The notes: generated by a model from the sequence alone, not told the origin. Shown: positions 42,820-52,776, numbered from the stretch's first letter. The stretch is DNA of 64,000 nt from Bacteroidales bacterium (GCA_015493525.1 WGCY01000049.1:1-64000), one strand, 5' to 3'. A program made the numbers and translations.

Positions 42820-44115
42820 ATGAAAAGATTCTTACTCGGATTGTTTATTGTTTTTGGCTTTTACACTGTCAAAGCACAGGATACCATTACTTTCCTGCAA
42901 TATAACCTGTTGAATTACGGGAATTTTACCAGTTATTGTCCTTCAAATATCAACAATGTGGCAAGAAAGACCGGTTACATTGGCGTTATTGTCCATTACA
43001 TTAAACCCGACATCTTTACGGTGAACGAAATGACCGGGACACGCAGTTACCATGATTACCTGCTGAACAACGGGCTGAACAGCGATGGTGTGAAAATGTA
43101 TGCCAAAGCCTCCGATACGCTTGCCCCCAAGGATGCTTACCTTGTCAATGTGCTGTATTACAATAAGAACAAGTTAGGGGAAGCCGGCCATGTGGTGGCA
43201 CAAACCTATATACGCGATGTGGATATTTTTAAGTTATACTACAAATCGGCCAACCTGAATGAGGGGGATACGACTTTTATCTATTGCGTGGTGGCACACC
43301 TGAAGGCCGGAGGGGACTATAACGGCAGCACTTCCAACCAGGATAAGCGAAAGATTATGGCCAAAAATACCATGGATTACATTGCTGCCCACCATCCGGA
43401 TGAAAATTACCTGCTCATGGGCGATTTTAATTTATATTCAGATCAGGAACCTGCATTTCAGGAATTTATCAACTACAGAACAGCGAGCATCCGCTTTAAC
43501 GATCCGGTCAACCAGATTGGAGACTGGCATAACAATTACGATTACCGAATGGTCCAAAGCCAAAGCACGCACACGGCAGATAACGGATGTGCCTCTTCGG
43601 GAGGGCTGGACGACCGGTTTGATTTTATCCTGCTTTCCAATAATGTAAAACAGGGCAACAAAAAAGTAAAATATGTTTCCGGCTCGTTTCATGTGGTGGG
43701 ACAGGATGGGAAACATTTCAATAAATCACTGCTCGATGACCCGACGAACACTACCGTTCCGGCCAATGTTTTAAATGCTTTGTACCAGAACTCGGACCAT
43801 CTTCCAGTAACTTTAAAGGTAACGGTTAACCAGCCTACGGGCATTCCGCAGGTTCATTCCGATGTGGAGCAACTGAGTTTTACCAATCCCGTAACCCATG
43901 TCCTGAACCTTAAAATAAAAGCCGGTAAAGCCATTCCTTTGAAAATGGAGGTGTATTCACTGGTTGGGAAACGCGTTATGGGGCACACTATTTCAGCAAG
44001 AAAAGGCAGCTCCCGCCAATCGCTGGACATCAGCAGCCTGCCGAACGGGCTCTATATCCTGCGTTTTACCGAGCCAAACGGATACAATTTCAGTCGAAAA
44101 TTGCTGAAATATTAA
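42820..44115 (+). CDS. secreted endonuclease/exonuclease/phosphatase-fold protein with T9SS sorting domain
   Basis: A 431-residue exported protein. Residues 1-19 (MKRFLLGLFIVFGFYTVKAQ) are a signal peptide. The EEP (DNase I-like) fold spans about 24-345: metal Glu in FTVNEMTG, catalytic LLMGDFNLYSD, GLDDRFDFILL, and the C-terminal SDHLPVTLKV. Residues from about 350 onward (LSFTNPVTHVLNLKIKAGK to LPNGLYILRF then NGYNFSRKLLKY) are a type A C-terminal sorting domain of the type IX secretion system, so it should be surface-attached or released. It could act on extracellular nucleic acid or phosphodiesters; substrate unknown. The SprA gene at the right edge encodes the matching translocon. Confidence 0.88.
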   Translation: MKRFLLGLFIVFGFYTVKAQDTITFLQYNLLNYGNFTSYCPSNINNVARKTGYIGVIVHYIKPDIFTVNEMTGTRSYHDYLLNNGLNSDGVKMYAKASDTLAPKDAYLVNVLYYNKNKLGEAGHVVAQTYIRDVDIFKLYYKSANLNEGDTTFIYCVVAHLKAGGDYNGSTSNQDKRKIMAKNTMDYIAAHHPDENYLLMGDFNLYSDQEPAFQEFINYRTASIRFNDPVNQIGDWHNNYDYRMVQSQSTHTADNGCASSGGLDDRFDFILLSNNVKQGNKKVKYVSGSFHVVGQDGKHFNKSLLDDPTNTTVPANVLNALYQNSDHLPVTLKVTVNQPTGIPQVHSDVEQLSFTNPVTHVLNLKIKAGKAIPLKMEVYSLVGKRVMGHTISARKGSSRQSLDISSLPNGLYILRFTEPNGYNFSRKLLKY

Positions 44116-44203
44116 TTTAAGCTACTGAGTAGTAACAACAGGGTTGCTTTTCCCAATCCTTATGCGTATTTTTACCTTTCGTTACCACATCAGATTTTAC
44201 AAG

Positions 44204-45940
44204 ATGGCTAAAATTAAAAAGAAAACAGCGCGTATTCTCGGATTTATTGCCCTTTTGATTATTATATTTGTTATTGCCTTCAACAGCATTGTTGCAAATA
44301 TAATTGAACATAAGATCGATGCCTTTCTCAAGAATGAACAACTAAAACATTACCACATTGTCTACAAAAGGGCCGGTTTTAATTTTTTAAACCGTTCGGT
44401 CAGCCTGATTCAGTTCGGGTACCTTCCTGATTCCGCTTTCCTTGACAGTCTCGACAAGGCAAACCTGAACACCATGGTTCCCAGGATATCTGTTGGCAGG
44501 ATAACGATCTCCGGAATTGATTTCAGGGAATTGATAAAAAGCCGGCATCTTATTATTCAAAAAATAACGGTCAAATCATCCGACATAAAAATGTACAAGT
44601 TTAACGGGAAGTTATCCGTTACAAAAAAGGGGACAAAACAGGATGTTTCTATCAAAGATTCTGTTAAACTTGTCGGGCTAAAAGGACTTTCTGTGAACGC
44701 CATTATTTTCAAAAACGCCCAATTCGAAATCTATAACTATAAACAGAAAAAATACACACTGGCCAGTAAAAACATTACTATTTCCATGCATGGGCTGACC
44801 CTTGACCCGGGCCCATACAACAACAACTATTTTTATCCTGTGCTACTTAATGCTACCCTGCTGGCAAAAAATAATGTATTGGAATTGGGAAATAAATTGT
44901 ATGGAATTCAATTTCAACAGCTTATTGTTGATTTAAAAGGTCAATCGCTGACATTCAGGAAATTTCATTACAAACCACTCTATTCCAAAAAAGCTTTTTC
45001 CAACCATATTCGGTTTCAAAAAGAACGGTTCGACATGAAAGCCAGGGAAATAACTTTTTCGGGAGCAGAGTTTTATCGGTATTTAATGGAAAACGAGATA
45101 CACATTAAAAAAATAACCATTTCGAATGGCTTGATTGACCTGTATCGTGATAAACGGGTACCTTTTAATCATAAGCAGCGGCCACTTTTGCCAAACCAAA
45201 CACTCAAGAGGTTAAAAGGAAAACTTAAGATTGATACCGTGCGGATAAATAATACCCGGTTTGACTATGGCGAAATAACCGGTGCGAAAAGGAAACCTTT
45301 GTCCGTTTACTTTACAAACCTGTCGGGAACCATTACGGGAATCTCCAATTTCCCCTACTTATGGCGCAGAAAAAATTTAAACATGTCAATAACCGGAAAG
45401 TTAATGAAAAAGGCCCCGTTTCGTGTACAATTTCTTTTCCCGCTGGCTGCCAAGAGTGATACATTCTCGTTCAATGGGACAGTCTCCGGGCCGGTACCGT
45501 TTACCATTTTTAACCCGGCCATCTATCCTGCTGCCGGACTGCGGTTTACAAATGGCACGCTGAACAAAATCTCTTTTCATGGAAACGCCAATCCTTCCTA
45601 TGCTTCCGGAACCATGACCATGCTTTACCAAAACATGACTTTTCAGGCCATGAAGAAAAAGGATAAAAATACTGCCAATAAATTTGTCAGTTGGGGAATA
45701 AACTCATTCGTACGAAAAAACAATCCCCAAAAAGGAGAAAAAAAAGAGGCAAAAACTGTTACTATGTTCTTCCAGCGTGATATAGAAAAAGGGTTTGGGA
45801 ACTTTTTCTGGAAAACACTTTTCAGCGGGATGAAAGCCACCATGATTCCCAGTATCAACAACATAAACCGAAAGAACATGCAATCGATATCACAAACCGG
45901 ATCAGGTAAATCAAAAACAAAGACCGGGAAGAAAGAATAA
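44204..45940 (+). CDS. AsmA-like/DUF748-type membrane-anchored protein
   Basis: A 578-residue protein with one N-terminal membrane helix (ILGFIALLIIIFVIAFNSIVA, about residues 11-31) and a long beta-rich periplasmic part (for example LKGLSVNAIIFKNAQFEIYNY and RISVGRITISGIDFRELIK), resembling the AsmA superfamily that bridges inner and outer membranes in lipid transport. The C-terminus is strongly basic (KTKTGKKE). The ORF-track start (44144) is replaced by ATG 44204 (MAKIKKKTARIL), because TACCTTTC (a one-mismatch -7) lies just upstream. It converges on the EF-G2 gene. Family assignment is tentative. Confidence 0.6.
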   Translation: MAKIKKKTARILGFIALLIIIFVIAFNSIVANIIEHKIDAFLKNEQLKHYHIVYKRAGFNFLNRSVSLIQFGYLPDSAFLDSLDKANLNTMVPRISVGRITISGIDFRELIKSRHLIIQKITVKSSDIKMYKFNGKLSVTKKGTKQDVSIKDSVKLVGLKGLSVNAIIFKNAQFEIYNYKQKKYTLASKNITISMHGLTLDPGPYNNNYFYPVLLNATLLAKNNVLELGNKLYGIQFQQLIVDLKGQSLTFRKFHYKPLYSKKAFSNHIRFQKERFDMKAREITFSGAEFYRYLMENEIHIKKITISNGLIDLYRDKRVPFNHKQRPLLPNQTLKRLKGKLKIDTVRINNTRFDYGEITGAKRKPLSVYFTNLSGTITGISNFPYLWRRKNLNMSITGKLMKKAPFRVQFLFPLAAKSDTFSFNGTVSGPVPFTIFNPAIYPAAGLRFTNGTLNKISFHGNANPSYASGTMTMLYQNMTFQAMKKKDKNTANKFVSWGINSFVRKNNPQKGEKKEAKTVTMFFQRDIEKGFGNFFWKTLFSGMKATMIPSINNINRKNMQSISQTGSGKSKTKTGKKE

Positions 45941-45958
45941 GCCTTAAATCCCGAACTA

Positions 45959-48094
45959 TTAGTCTTCTTCGTCCTGTGAAGCTTCGTATTCTTTCAACAA
46001 TTTTTCCTGAACATCGCTGGGAACCTGCTGGTATTGGTCAAAAGCCATGGAGAAAACACCTCTTCCGGAAGTAATGGAACTCAGGGAAGTAGCATATCTT
46101 GCCATTTCGGCACCCGGGACTTTGGCACGGATAATCTGGTTTTTGCCTTTGCTTCCCATGCCCATGATCATACCCCTGCGGCCTTGCAAATCAGTCATTA
46201 CGGCACCCATCATGTCTTCAGGGACAATAATCTCCACATCGTAAACAGGCTCCATAATTTTCGGGCCTGCATCTTTAAAGGCCATACTAAAAGCATTTCG
46301 CCCGGCCAGTTTAAAGGAAATCTCATTGGAATCCACCGGGTGCATTTTCCCATCGTAAACATAGACAATAATGTCGCGGGCATACGATCCGGTAAGCGGG
46401 CCTTCGGTCATACGCTCCATAATCCCTTTCATAATGGCCGGCATAAAACGGGCATCGATGGCCCCGCCCACAATACAGTTATTAAAAATAAGCTTTCCAC
46501 CCCAGGGGAGGTCGTGTTCTTCGGTACCCCGAACCGGGAAATCAGTGGGTTTTTTATAATCTTCCACATAAGGCTGAATGCGCATGTGCACTTCGCCAAA
46601 CTGTCCGGAACCACCCGATTGTTTTTTGTGGCGGTAGCTGGCATCGGCAATTTTGGTAATGGTTTCACGATAGGGAACTTTCGGGACAAAAATTTCCACT
46701 TCGAGGCCATTGGCTTTGGTGAGGTACCATTTTACCGTATTTATATGAAACTCGCCCTGACTTTTAATCAGTAACTGCTTCAGCTCACGTGAAAACTCAA
46801 TGCCGAGACTGGGATCTGTTTTGTGCATCTCATTGAGCAAAGCCCCCAGTTTTTCATCGTCCGCCGAGTTAACCGCTTTTATGGCAACCGTGTACAATGG
46901 ATTAGGCAGGGCAAAAAGCTCAAAACCGGCTTCTGCATTTTTCGGGTCACACAAAGAATCACCGGTTTGCACATCTTTCAGCTTGATGGTCGATACGATG
47001 TCACCGGCAACGGCTTTCTCAACTTTATCGCGGTTTTTCCCGTTCAAAACAAACAGCTGGGTAATCCGTTCTTTATTTCCGGTACGCGGGTTGATGAGGT
47101 CAAGGCCTTCGGAAATTTCCCCTCCGTAAACTTTAAAAAAGGAGACTTCACCAAGGTGCTGCTCGATGGATGTTTTGAAAATAAACAAGGCTACCGGTTC
47201 TTCTACCGAACAGTGAAATTCTTTTCCATTTGTTGCCTTACGGGCAGGCATATCATCCGGTGCAGGGCACGATTTACTGATAAAGTCCAACAAGCGGGCA
47301 ACACCGATACCGTGTTTGGCAGAAGAGACCATAACGGGGAAAATGGCGCGGGTGATAAGTCCCAGGCGCAGGCCTTCGCGCATCTCTTCAATGGTGAGCG
47401 TGTCATTCTCAAAATATTTTTCCATGAGGGCTTCATCCCCCTCGGCAGCATTTTCAATCAGTTTCAAATGTAACTCTTCTGCTTTGGCCATTTCACTTTC
47501 CGGAATGTCAGAAACTTCAGGTTCGCCACCACCTTTTTTATATTTCATCTGTTTCATCAACACGAGGTCAATAATGGTATCAAAATCTTCCCCGGCATTG
47601 ACGGGATATTGAACGATGGTAACTTTATCCCCAAAATAGTCTTTTATGGAATTGACCGCATCATCAAAATTGGCCGTATGATGGTCTATTTGGTTCATAA
47701 CAAAAACAACCGGGCTGTTGGCGGCAACCGTTTGCCTCCAGGCCGTTTCGGTGGTGGCTTCCACGCCTGCCTGTGCATTAACAAGAAGCATGGCCGTATC
47801 TGCAACATTCAGTGCGGCAATGGTTTCGCCCACATAATCAGCGAATCCGGGAACATCAAGTAAATTTATTTTTTTGTTGTCGTAAAAAGTGTGGAGCAGG
47901 GCCGAATGCACAGAATGTTCTCTTTCCTGTTCGATGGTTTTGTAGTCGGAAGCTGTATTTTTATCTTCTATGGTCCCTTTCCGGTTAATTGTTTTTCCTT
48001 CCAGTAACATGGCTTCGGCCATGGTTGTTTTCCCCGATTTAGCCCCTCCGATGAGTGCTACGTTTCTAATCTCACTTGTCTTGTAAACCTTCAT
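45959..48094 (-). CDS. EF-G paralogue (EF-G2 type) lacking the catalytic His
   Basis: A 711-residue translational GTPase with all five EF-G domains, but a divergent G domain. The P-loop is LIGGAKSGKTTMAEAM (G16-T23). Switch I, normally RGITI, reads EREHSVHSAL. The DxPGH motif is DVPGFADY, with Phe84 replacing the catalytic His, and the G4 motif is NQID instead of NKxD. Domains III-V are intact (SGGSGQFGEVHMRIQPY, IPFIMAGI-like MPAIMKGIMERM, YDVEIIVPEDMMGAVMTDL). In Bacteroides thetaiotaomicron a paralogue called EF-G2 has been reported to support translocation without GTP hydrolysis under carbon limitation (recollection). A -7 element 150 nt upstream gives a ~145-nt leader. The housekeeping fusA is not in the window. 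Confidence 0.9.
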   Translation of the reverse strand: MKVYKTSEIRNVALIGGAKSGKTTMAEAMLLEGKTINRKGTIEDKNTASDYKTIEQEREHSVHSALLHTFYDNKKINLLDVPGFADYVGETIAALNVADTAMLLVNAQAGVEATTETAWRQTVAANSPVVFVMNQIDHHTANFDDAVNSIKDYFGDKVTIVQYPVNAGEDFDTIIDLVLMKQMKYKKGGGEPEVSDIPESEMAKAEELHLKLIENAAEGDEALMEKYFENDTLTIEEMREGLRLGLITRAIFPVMVSSAKHGIGVARLLDFISKSCPAPDDMPARKATNGKEFHCSVEEPVALFIFKTSIEQHLGEVSFFKVYGGEISEGLDLINPRTGNKERITQLFVLNGKNRDKVEKAVAGDIVSTIKLKDVQTGDSLCDPKNAEAGFELFALPNPLYTVAIKAVNSADDEKLGALLNEMHKTDPSLGIEFSRELKQLLIKSQGEFHINTVKWYLTKANGLEVEIFVPKVPYRETITKIADASYRHKKQSGGSGQFGEVHMRIQPYVEDYKKPTDFPVRGTEEHDLPWGGKLIFNNCIVGGAIDARFMPAIMKGIMERMTEGPLTGSYARDIIVYVYDGKMHPVDSNEISFKLAGRNAFSMAFKDAGPKIMEPVYDVEIIVPEDMMGAVMTDLQGRRGMIMGMGSKGKNQIIRAKVPGAEMARYATSLSSITSGRGVFSMAFDQYQQVPSDVQEKLLKEYEASQDEED

Positions 48095-48244
48095 ATGTTC
48101 TTGCTTTTAAATCGAATAGTTTTAGTATTGCTGTAAAATAATGTTACGTTTATTATTAAATCCATCCTGATTTCTTCGTCGAAACATCCCGGCATTTCCA
48201 CAAAAGGGAAACACGTCTGTTTTTGCTGAATCTTATCAGGCCGA

Positions 48245-48252
48245 CAAATGTA
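48245..48252 (-). promoter_or_regulatory. -7 element of the EF-G2 gene
   Basis: The reverse strand reads TACATTTG. Transcription would start near 48240, leaving a ~145-nt 5' leader to ATG 48094. The rest of the 48095-48361 gap contains no other recognisable feature. Confidence 0.5.
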
Positions 48253-48361
48253 AAAAAAATCAAATTAGTAATGAACTACTGTTTTTAAATTAACGTTAAA
48301 GTTCATTATTTGTAACAGTTAAAAATTAAAGGAGGTTTTTCACCAGGGCCATCTTTGCCTC

Positions 48362-50530
48362 TTACATCACAAACCGCCAGATGAGTTTAACCTGAATGGT
48401 GGTATATTTTGTGTCAAACTTGTGCTGCTGTGTATCGTATCCCTGGTTGACCACAAAATAAAGATTGGTGCCCGGTTTTGGAATCCAGTTAACCCGAAAA
48501 TTCATAAGCATCTCATTCTGTTCATTGTTCCACTGGGCAAAAACAGAGCCGAATAAATCGGGGTTAACGGCAAAATCGACACGGCTGCTCAATTCGTGGA
48601 CCACAAAATCGCCTCCAGGCAAAAAGACGTTCTGATGGGTATAATTGGCATTAAAACGAAGGTGTTTCGACACCTGCCAGTTGACAGAACCGGAGAGTAC
48701 GGTGCGGTTTCCATCATAAAAGCCGCCCCAGTTTGAAAAGAATTCCGCATAGACTTTTCGTCCGCGGTAAGTGGCAAACTGCAACTCCCAGTCTGTAAAC
48801 CAATATTCGCCCTGCGGAATAATAATGTTACCGTAAATATTAAAATCTTCGGTGAGGTTTTCTGCTTTCCGCTGGATATTAAATTCAAAATATTCTCCAC
48901 TGCGGGTAGTAAAGCCCAAAGGCCTGAATTCCGACCAAAACGACTGTAATTTATGGGTAACATCGTCCACATACCAGTTAAAGTCAAAGAGCTTAAAGAC
49001 AAATTGCTGAATAAAATGGAGGTGTCTTTTAGGCCGCGGTTTGATCCTCAAATCGGCATTATACATTTGGTAAGCCCGTCTGCGTTGGTAACCCACTTCC
49101 GGATTGAAGCCTTCGCCCGAGCGGTCCCATACGGCTGAGAAATCGATGAAATCGTTGGGATAATCAAAAAACAGCCGGCTGGCAAGGCCTGTTTTCTGTG
49201 TCCGGTCAGAAGTATAACTTTGCGCCAGTGCACCGCCAAAAGAGATATTTTTATCCCCGTGGAAATGGGAGTTAAAATAATTAAAATCAGCACCGTACAC
49301 AAAATTTTGATGGCCGGGTTCCAATTTACTCACGGCAATTATCCCCACACTCGATTCTTTCAAAACATCCTGTTTCACCCTGACAACCGAGTAGTTGGTA
49401 GCCGGAAGCGTATCTTTTCGGGCTGTTTCGATACTCATGGCACCGATGGAAGTATTTCCGGTTTTTCCCATGACCCGGGCACCGGCAATAATCGGGACAA
49501 TGGAGTTATCGGGGGCCAGGCCAATCCTTCGCGAATAAAACGGTTGTGTGCTGTGTCCCAAGCCGAAGTTAAAATAGTTTTTCCCTTCCAGAAAAAACTC
49601 TCGTTTTTCAGGATAATAAAGCGAAAACCGCGTAAGGTTTACCTGCATTTGATCCGATTCCACCTGGGCAAAATCTGTATTTATGGTCAAATTCAGTTTC
49701 AGTGTGGGAGAAATCAGGTAATTTACATCACCGCCCACATTCCATTTGAACTGAGGTTTTTCATCTTTTTTCATCTCCAGGCCGGTGATGCCATAAGGTT
49801 TTAACTCAATGAGCGATGTTTTGCTTTTTCCGGAAATCCCTGTCAGGAAGCCCGCATTGGAAACTTGTCTTATGTCCGAATTTCTCGACCATCCCTGCCA
49901 GTCGTCCTGTTCGCGTTTGCGCCGGATATTTCGTTCAAAATTGATACCCCAGACCTGTTTTTTCCCTTTGGTAAACCGCAGCGTCGAAAACGGAATTTCA
50001 AATTCGGCAAACCATCCCTGTGCCGTGCGGGTAGTTTTCACATTCCAGACGCCATCCCATGAGGCGTTGTTACTTTGCCCGTTTTGCGAAACGAGTATGT
50101 CTGTACGTGCTGCATTTGGGTTGGTAATAAACAGATATCCATTGCGTTTATCCCCGTAGGTATCAATAACAACCTGAAAATTATCGTCTGTTCCCGGATT
50201 AAAATCACGTTTCATCTGACTGGCAACAATTTTATCCGGATGGTCATCGTAACACCATACTCCCACGTAAAGATTTTTGGCATCATACAAAACGGCCACC
50301 TCCGTACGTTCAGTGGTCGGTTGGCCTTCGTGCAACTCGCGCTGGGTAAAGTTAGAAACCTTTCGGGCCTGTTGCCAGGCGGGTTCGTCCAACTGTCCGT
50401 CCAGTTTGACAGGTTGCTGAATTGGCAAAGCATGTATCGTATCAGGTTGCGAATGTTGTGCAGAGACCTGTCCTGCAGAGAACAGAAATACCATGCCAAA
50501 AAACAAAACAGCCTTAAATGAAGAAAACAT
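48362..50530 (-). CDS. DUF5916 outer-membrane protein with CBM9-like N-terminal domain
   Basis: A 722-residue exported protein. Residues 1-24 (MFSSFKAVLFFGMVFLFSAGQVSAQ) are a signal peptide. Residues ~38-210 form a CBM9-like domain (VKLDGQLDEPAWQQARKV, VAVLYDAKNLYVGVWCYDD, FQVVIDTYGDKRNGYLF), followed by a DUF5916 beta-barrel-like region (INTDFAQVESDQMQVNLTRF, FPEKREFFLEGKNYFNFG-type YYPEKREFFLEG) and a C-terminal Phe-containing strand (IQVKLIWRFVM). It is predicted to sit in the outer membrane; whether it binds sugar or another ligand is unknown. A -7 element lies at 50554-50561. Confidence 0.88.
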   Translation of the reverse strand: MFSSFKAVLFFGMVFLFSAGQVSAQHSQPDTIHALPIQQPVKLDGQLDEPAWQQARKVSNFTQRELHEGQPTTERTEVAVLYDAKNLYVGVWCYDDHPDKIVASQMKRDFNPGTDDNFQVVIDTYGDKRNGYLFITNPNAARTDILVSQNGQSNNASWDGVWNVKTTRTAQGWFAEFEIPFSTLRFTKGKKQVWGINFERNIRRKREQDDWQGWSRNSDIRQVSNAGFLTGISGKSKTSLIELKPYGITGLEMKKDEKPQFKWNVGGDVNYLISPTLKLNLTINTDFAQVESDQMQVNLTRFSLYYPEKREFFLEGKNYFNFGLGHSTQPFYSRRIGLAPDNSIVPIIAGARVMGKTGNTSIGAMSIETARKDTLPATNYSVVRVKQDVLKESSVGIIAVSKLEPGHQNFVYGADFNYFNSHFHGDKNISFGGALAQSYTSDRTQKTGLASRLFFDYPNDFIDFSAVWDRSGEGFNPEVGYQRRRAYQMYNADLRIKPRPKRHLHFIQQFVFKLFDFNWYVDDVTHKLQSFWSEFRPLGFTTRSGEYFEFNIQRKAENLTEDFNIYGNIIIPQGEYWFTDWELQFATYRGRKVYAEFFSNWGGFYDGNRTVLSGSVNWQVSKHLRFNANYTHQNVFLPGGDFVVHELSSRVDFAVNPDLFGSVFAQWNNEQNEMLMNFRVNWIPKPGTNLYFVVNQGYDTQQHKFDTKYTTIQVKLIWRFVM

Positions 50531-50553
50531 ACTTCCCCGGAATTTTAGAAAAG

Positions 50554-50561
50554 CAAAATTA
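50554..50561 (-). promoter_or_regulatory. -7 element of the DUF5916 gene
   Basis: The reverse strand reads TAATTTTG, 23 nt before the DUF5916 ATG. Confidence 0.55.
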
Positions 50562-50637
50562 TAACATTGGCCTTTAAGGGCTTGTTTTACAAGCTAATTT
50601 AGTATTAATCCAGATTATTGACAACTCAAGACAGGAG

Positions 50638-52440
50638 CTACACCGTAATCCCCATTTTTTTCATAAGGAAGGTGGCATTCAGGTTTTGTGAAACGCCCTC
50701 TTTCAACCGGTAGTCAAACTGCAACTGGTCCTGTTCTATTTCAACTTCAAAGCGTTTGTTGATAACATTTTCGGGGAAATCTGCTGCCAGTTCGCCCAGG
50801 GTCAGGTCGTGCGTGGCAATAAGACCGGAAGCACCGAAACGGACAAACTGCCGGAGCAGGGCTTTGGAACCTTTTTGTTTGTCTTTGGAATTGGTACCCC
50901 GCAAAATCTCGTCGAGAATGATAAACAGCTTCTCCCCTTTCTCCAGCCGGACAATCATCTCTTTCAGCCTTTTCAACTCGGCGAAGAAATAAGATTCGCC
51001 ATCCTGTAACGAATCGGACATCTTGATACCGGTGAAAAGCTGTACCGGTGTGAAAACAAAACTGTCCGCCAAAACGGGGGCACCGGTCATGGCCAGCACA
51101 TAATTGATGCCGATGGTCCGCAGATAAGTACTTTTCCCGGCCATGTTGGCCCCTGTAACCACATGAAACCGGCCCCAGCCATCGATATCTACCGGATTGC
51201 CCACACACACTGCCGGGTCTAAAAACGGATGTTTCAGGTTTTTTCCCTTCACCCGAAAATCATCGGTAACAACCCGGGGAAACACGGCATCCGGATGTTG
51301 GAAAGCAAATCCGGCAAGTGAACAGAGTTCATCCACCTGTGCCAGCGTTTCCATCCACAGCGAAAGTGTTCGTCCGTATTGTCTTTTCCATTTTTCCAAA
51401 CGAATGCTTTGGCGGATGTCCCACAGAAAAAAGATGTTCAGAAAAAATCCGGCAACCATATTCAACCGATAGTCAAAAGCTTTTGAGATAACGGACAGCT
51501 TATGGACGGCCCTGAAGGCAGAAGTCTCACCTGCTACAAGCGTTTCCACCGCCTCTTTCATAATCTTGCAGCTAAATTCTTTCTCTTCTGTTTTTTCAAA
51601 AAGAGCAGCGTACTGCTCCAACAAGGCAGTCCTTTTGCCCAAATGTTCATACACTTTGTTGATTTGCGTCAGCTTGGGCCCCAGCACAGCCAATGGCAAC
51701 AACAAAAAAATCAAAAAGCCGCCAAAGGACAGCATGCCAAAAAGATTGAGGGCCAGAAGGCCAAGCCCCAGCAACGGGGTAACAACCAGCAACATCCTGT
51801 AAACAGGCTTGTTAAAAACCGTCTCCGTTGTCTTTGCCCAGTGCATTAAGCCGGCTGCCTTGTTTCTGTCTTTTTCTCCCGTGTTTCCCAGGGCCTGAAA
51901 AGCCTGCCGCCAGCGGGGCATTCCGGAAAGTTCGGCAATGGCTTCCTGCCGTGCTGTTATTTGCTTTTTTTGTTTCAACGGATACAACAATGTGAGTGCA
52001 AGATGTTCTCGGCCAATCTGTGTAGCACAGCGGTCAAGCAACTGAAAAAGCGACCGCTTCCCGAAAATATCAAGGTCTGCAACAAACGGATGGCTTGTCT
52101 CCATAAATTCCTGACAATCCGGCTGGTGTGAGGTGTCGCGCTTCAGCAGGCGCAGTTCATTTTCGTTGATTTGCAACAGGCTTTCCACCCATTTTTTCTG
52201 TTTGAAAAGGCGGATATGCCGGAAGACGAAAAAGCCAAACAACGAAAAGCCGGCAATGGCCACCACCAACAAACCGCTCAGTGAATGCCCGGCTGTGAGG
52301 TAGATGCCAATTACGGTAAGCAGGAACATCGAAATACGCAACGAAGCCACCCGCCGTATCTGCCGCTGCACCTGAGAGAGTTGCCGGCTGTATTGCCGAA
52401 CCTGTTCCTTAAAAAACTGTTGGGGATGTTGTTCTGCCAT
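50638..52440 (-). CDS. membrane-anchored MutS-family ATPase
   Basis: A 600-residue protein with the MutS C-terminal ATPase: Walker A VVTGANMAGKSTYLRTIG, Walker B LFIILDEILRGTNSKDKQ, and a D-loop/His segment GLIATHDLTLGELA. Unlike MutS1 it has hydrophobic helices near the N-terminus (SMFLLTVIGIYLTAG, LLVVAIAGFSLFGFFVF, about residues 36-75) and again at about 210-255 (LLVVTPLLGLGLLALNLFG, FLIFLLLPLAVLG), and no mismatch-binding domain, so it is not a classical mismatch-repair protein. Such membrane MutS-like proteins are common in Bacteroidota, function unknown. ATG 52440 (MAEQHPQQFF) is chosen over the track start 52497. Confidence 0.85.
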   Translation of the reverse strand: MAEQHPQQFFKEQVRQYSRQLSQVQRQIRRVASLRISMFLLTVIGIYLTAGHSLSGLLVVAIAGFSLFGFFVFRHIRLFKQKKWVESLLQINENELRLLKRDTSHQPDCQEFMETSHPFVADLDIFGKRSLFQLLDRCATQIGREHLALTLLYPLKQKKQITARQEAIAELSGMPRWRQAFQALGNTGEKDRNKAAGLMHWAKTTETVFNKPVYRMLLVVTPLLGLGLLALNLFGMLSFGGFLIFLLLPLAVLGPKLTQINKVYEHLGKRTALLEQYAALFEKTEEKEFSCKIMKEAVETLVAGETSAFRAVHKLSVISKAFDYRLNMVAGFFLNIFFLWDIRQSIRLEKWKRQYGRTLSLWMETLAQVDELCSLAGFAFQHPDAVFPRVVTDDFRVKGKNLKHPFLDPAVCVGNPVDIDGWGRFHVVTGANMAGKSTYLRTIGINYVLAMTGAPVLADSFVFTPVQLFTGIKMSDSLQDGESYFFAELKRLKEMIVRLEKGEKLFIILDEILRGTNSKDKQKGSKALLRQFVRFGASGLIATHDLTLGELAADFPENVINKRFEVEIEQDQLQFDYRLKEGVSQNLNATFLMKKMGITV

Positions 52441-52486
52441 GGAAGAAATTTGTCTGCAAAATAACAGAATTATCCCATACCAACCC

Positions 52487-52569
52487 GCTTCGGGCATCCC
52501 GTACCGAAAATTTGGCGTTCAGGTATCCCCCATTCGTTTCGGGCATTTCCGCTTTAACTATGCCCGAAA
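52487..52569. repeat. REP-like relict sequences in the MutS-like / exporter gap
   Basis: CCGCTTCGGGCATCCCGTACCGAA resembles the mfd-flanking REP-like hairpins but is degenerate. TTTCGGGCAT (52537-52546) and ATGCCCGAAA (52560-52569) form a perfect 10-bp stem with a 13-nt loop. The remaining ~200 bp to 52776 hold a reverse-strand open stretch (ORF 52409-52762) of unrecognisable content and no clear promoter. Confidence 0.55.
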
Positions 52570-52776
52570 TCGCACACTTGTGTAGGGAAGCCGAACACTT
52601 TACTCTTTCGGAAAAGAATGTACTTCCGGTAATAAATCTTGTCAAATGGTGATTATCAGCCAGTTCAAGATACCGGCACAGTTCATGACACGAATACTTC
52701 ACTATAAAAATGAAGAATAGCTTATGAGGATTACAGGCAAAAAACAGACAAGCCCATTCCAAAAATATATTAAGAA

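Noticed and set aside
45959-48094. Housekeeping elongation factor G (fusA)
   Set aside because: G domain lacks RGITI, DxPGH and NKxD; it is a paralogue, and no str operon genes (rpsL, rpsG, tuf) are near.
50638-52440. DNA mismatch repair MutS1/MutS2
   Set aside because: No mismatch-binding domain or Smr domain, and multiple membrane helices.
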